DNA of 22,849 nucleotides from an uncultured Eubacterium sp. (GTDB lineage Bacteria; Bacillota; Clostridia; Lachnospirales; Lachnospiraceae): the NCBI GenBank assembly GCA_910586045.1, contig CAJUIH010000040.1, positions 2,239 to 25,087 on the forward strand, given 5' to 3'. The translations under genes and the position numbers were made by a program. Positions within the stretch are counted from its first letter, which is position 1. Every line of letters begins with the position of its first letter. Positions 22,691 through 22,849 of this stretch are shown one piece after another. The notes beneath the pieces are model-generated. The model saw only the letters and a list, made by a program, of their open reading frames with translations, ran no database searches and was not told where the DNA came from.

Positions 22691-22845
22691 AGAATGGTTA
22701 GAAACCCTTAGTATTCTGCACGATACCCTAAGGGGCGAAGCCAAGCGGCGACTTTAGCTGCTGGCGTCAGCCAGGGCGAATTAGGCGCCGCGACCGGGGC
22801 AGGCCGATCCGTAAATGCAGAATACTTAGGGATTCTTACCATTCT
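22691..22845. repeat. Structured GC-rich element with 30-base inverted arms (may extend past window)
   Basis: Non-coding DNA 22601-22849 holds this element. Arms at 22691-22720 and 22816-22845 (both containing GTATTCTGCA or its complement) are inverted copies at 26 of 30 positions. Inside, GCGGCG (22745-22750) pairs with CGCCGC (22786-22791), enclosing CTGGC-GTCA-GCCAG (22761-22774). The base composition is GC-rich and unlike the neighbouring coding DNA. It may be a palindromic mobile repeat or a structured RNA; the family is not recognised. Confidence 0.55.
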
Positions 22846-22849
22846 GGAG

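Overview
The window looks like a chromosomal segment of an endospore-forming Clostridia (Firmicutes), most likely a Lachnospiraceae-type genome. The reasons are AGGAGG-type ribosome binding sites throughout, the sporulation genes yqfC and yqfD, a SpoVB/MurJ-like flippase, a DUF3048 lipoprotein, a NusG-domain-II/Gx-transporter gene pair, and the order yqfC-yqfD-phoH-HD protein-ybeY. The family assignment is inference from gene content; no rRNA or tRNA gene is present to confirm it.

Positions 1-14882 are a dense block of housekeeping genes, all on the minus strand and mostly separated by fewer than 40 bases or overlapping. In transcription order (right to left) they are: a dCMP-deaminase-like enzyme; yqfC, yqfD, phoH, a membrane protein with a degenerate HD domain, and ybeY; a DUF3048 lipoprotein and a SpoVB-like flippase; a PIN/NYN-like protein with a Lys/Gln-rich linker, a DUF896 protein, 5-formyl-THF cyclo-ligase and miaB; a NusG-domain-II protein and a Gx transporter; ruvA and ruvB; and, behind its own promoter, a long zapA that runs off the left edge.

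Positions 14883-18255 are more accessory. A palindromic MITE-like element (about 14955-15120) sits exactly at the 3' end of a gene that fuses a FUSC/aromatic-acid-exporter-type membrane domain to a degenerate HAD domain, and it supplies that gene's stop codon. Next come a structured intergenic region, a decayed papain-like peptidase gene that keeps a Big_2-like domain (two compensating frameshifts and a large internal deletion), and a GNAT acetyltransferase.

Positions 18256-22600 are a plus-strand signalling and export module: an OmpR-type response regulator, a sensor histidine kinase, an ABC ATPase and an ABC-2-type permease. Between the kinase and ATPase genes are 11-bp-phased ATTAAG repeats that resemble a response-regulator operator, followed by an intrinsic terminator. 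This suggests that the exporter genes are switched separately from the regulator genes. The right edge (22601-22849) has no gene. It holds a GC-rich, strongly self-complementary element with 30-base inverted arms, and upstream of it a 30-base segment that recurs at 16575.

No complete insertion sequence, CRISPR array, tRNA or rRNA was seen. The most interesting items are the degenerate HD protein in the usual PgpH position, the FUSC-HAD fusion ended by the MITE-like element, the phased operator upstream of the exporter, and the structured element at the right edge.
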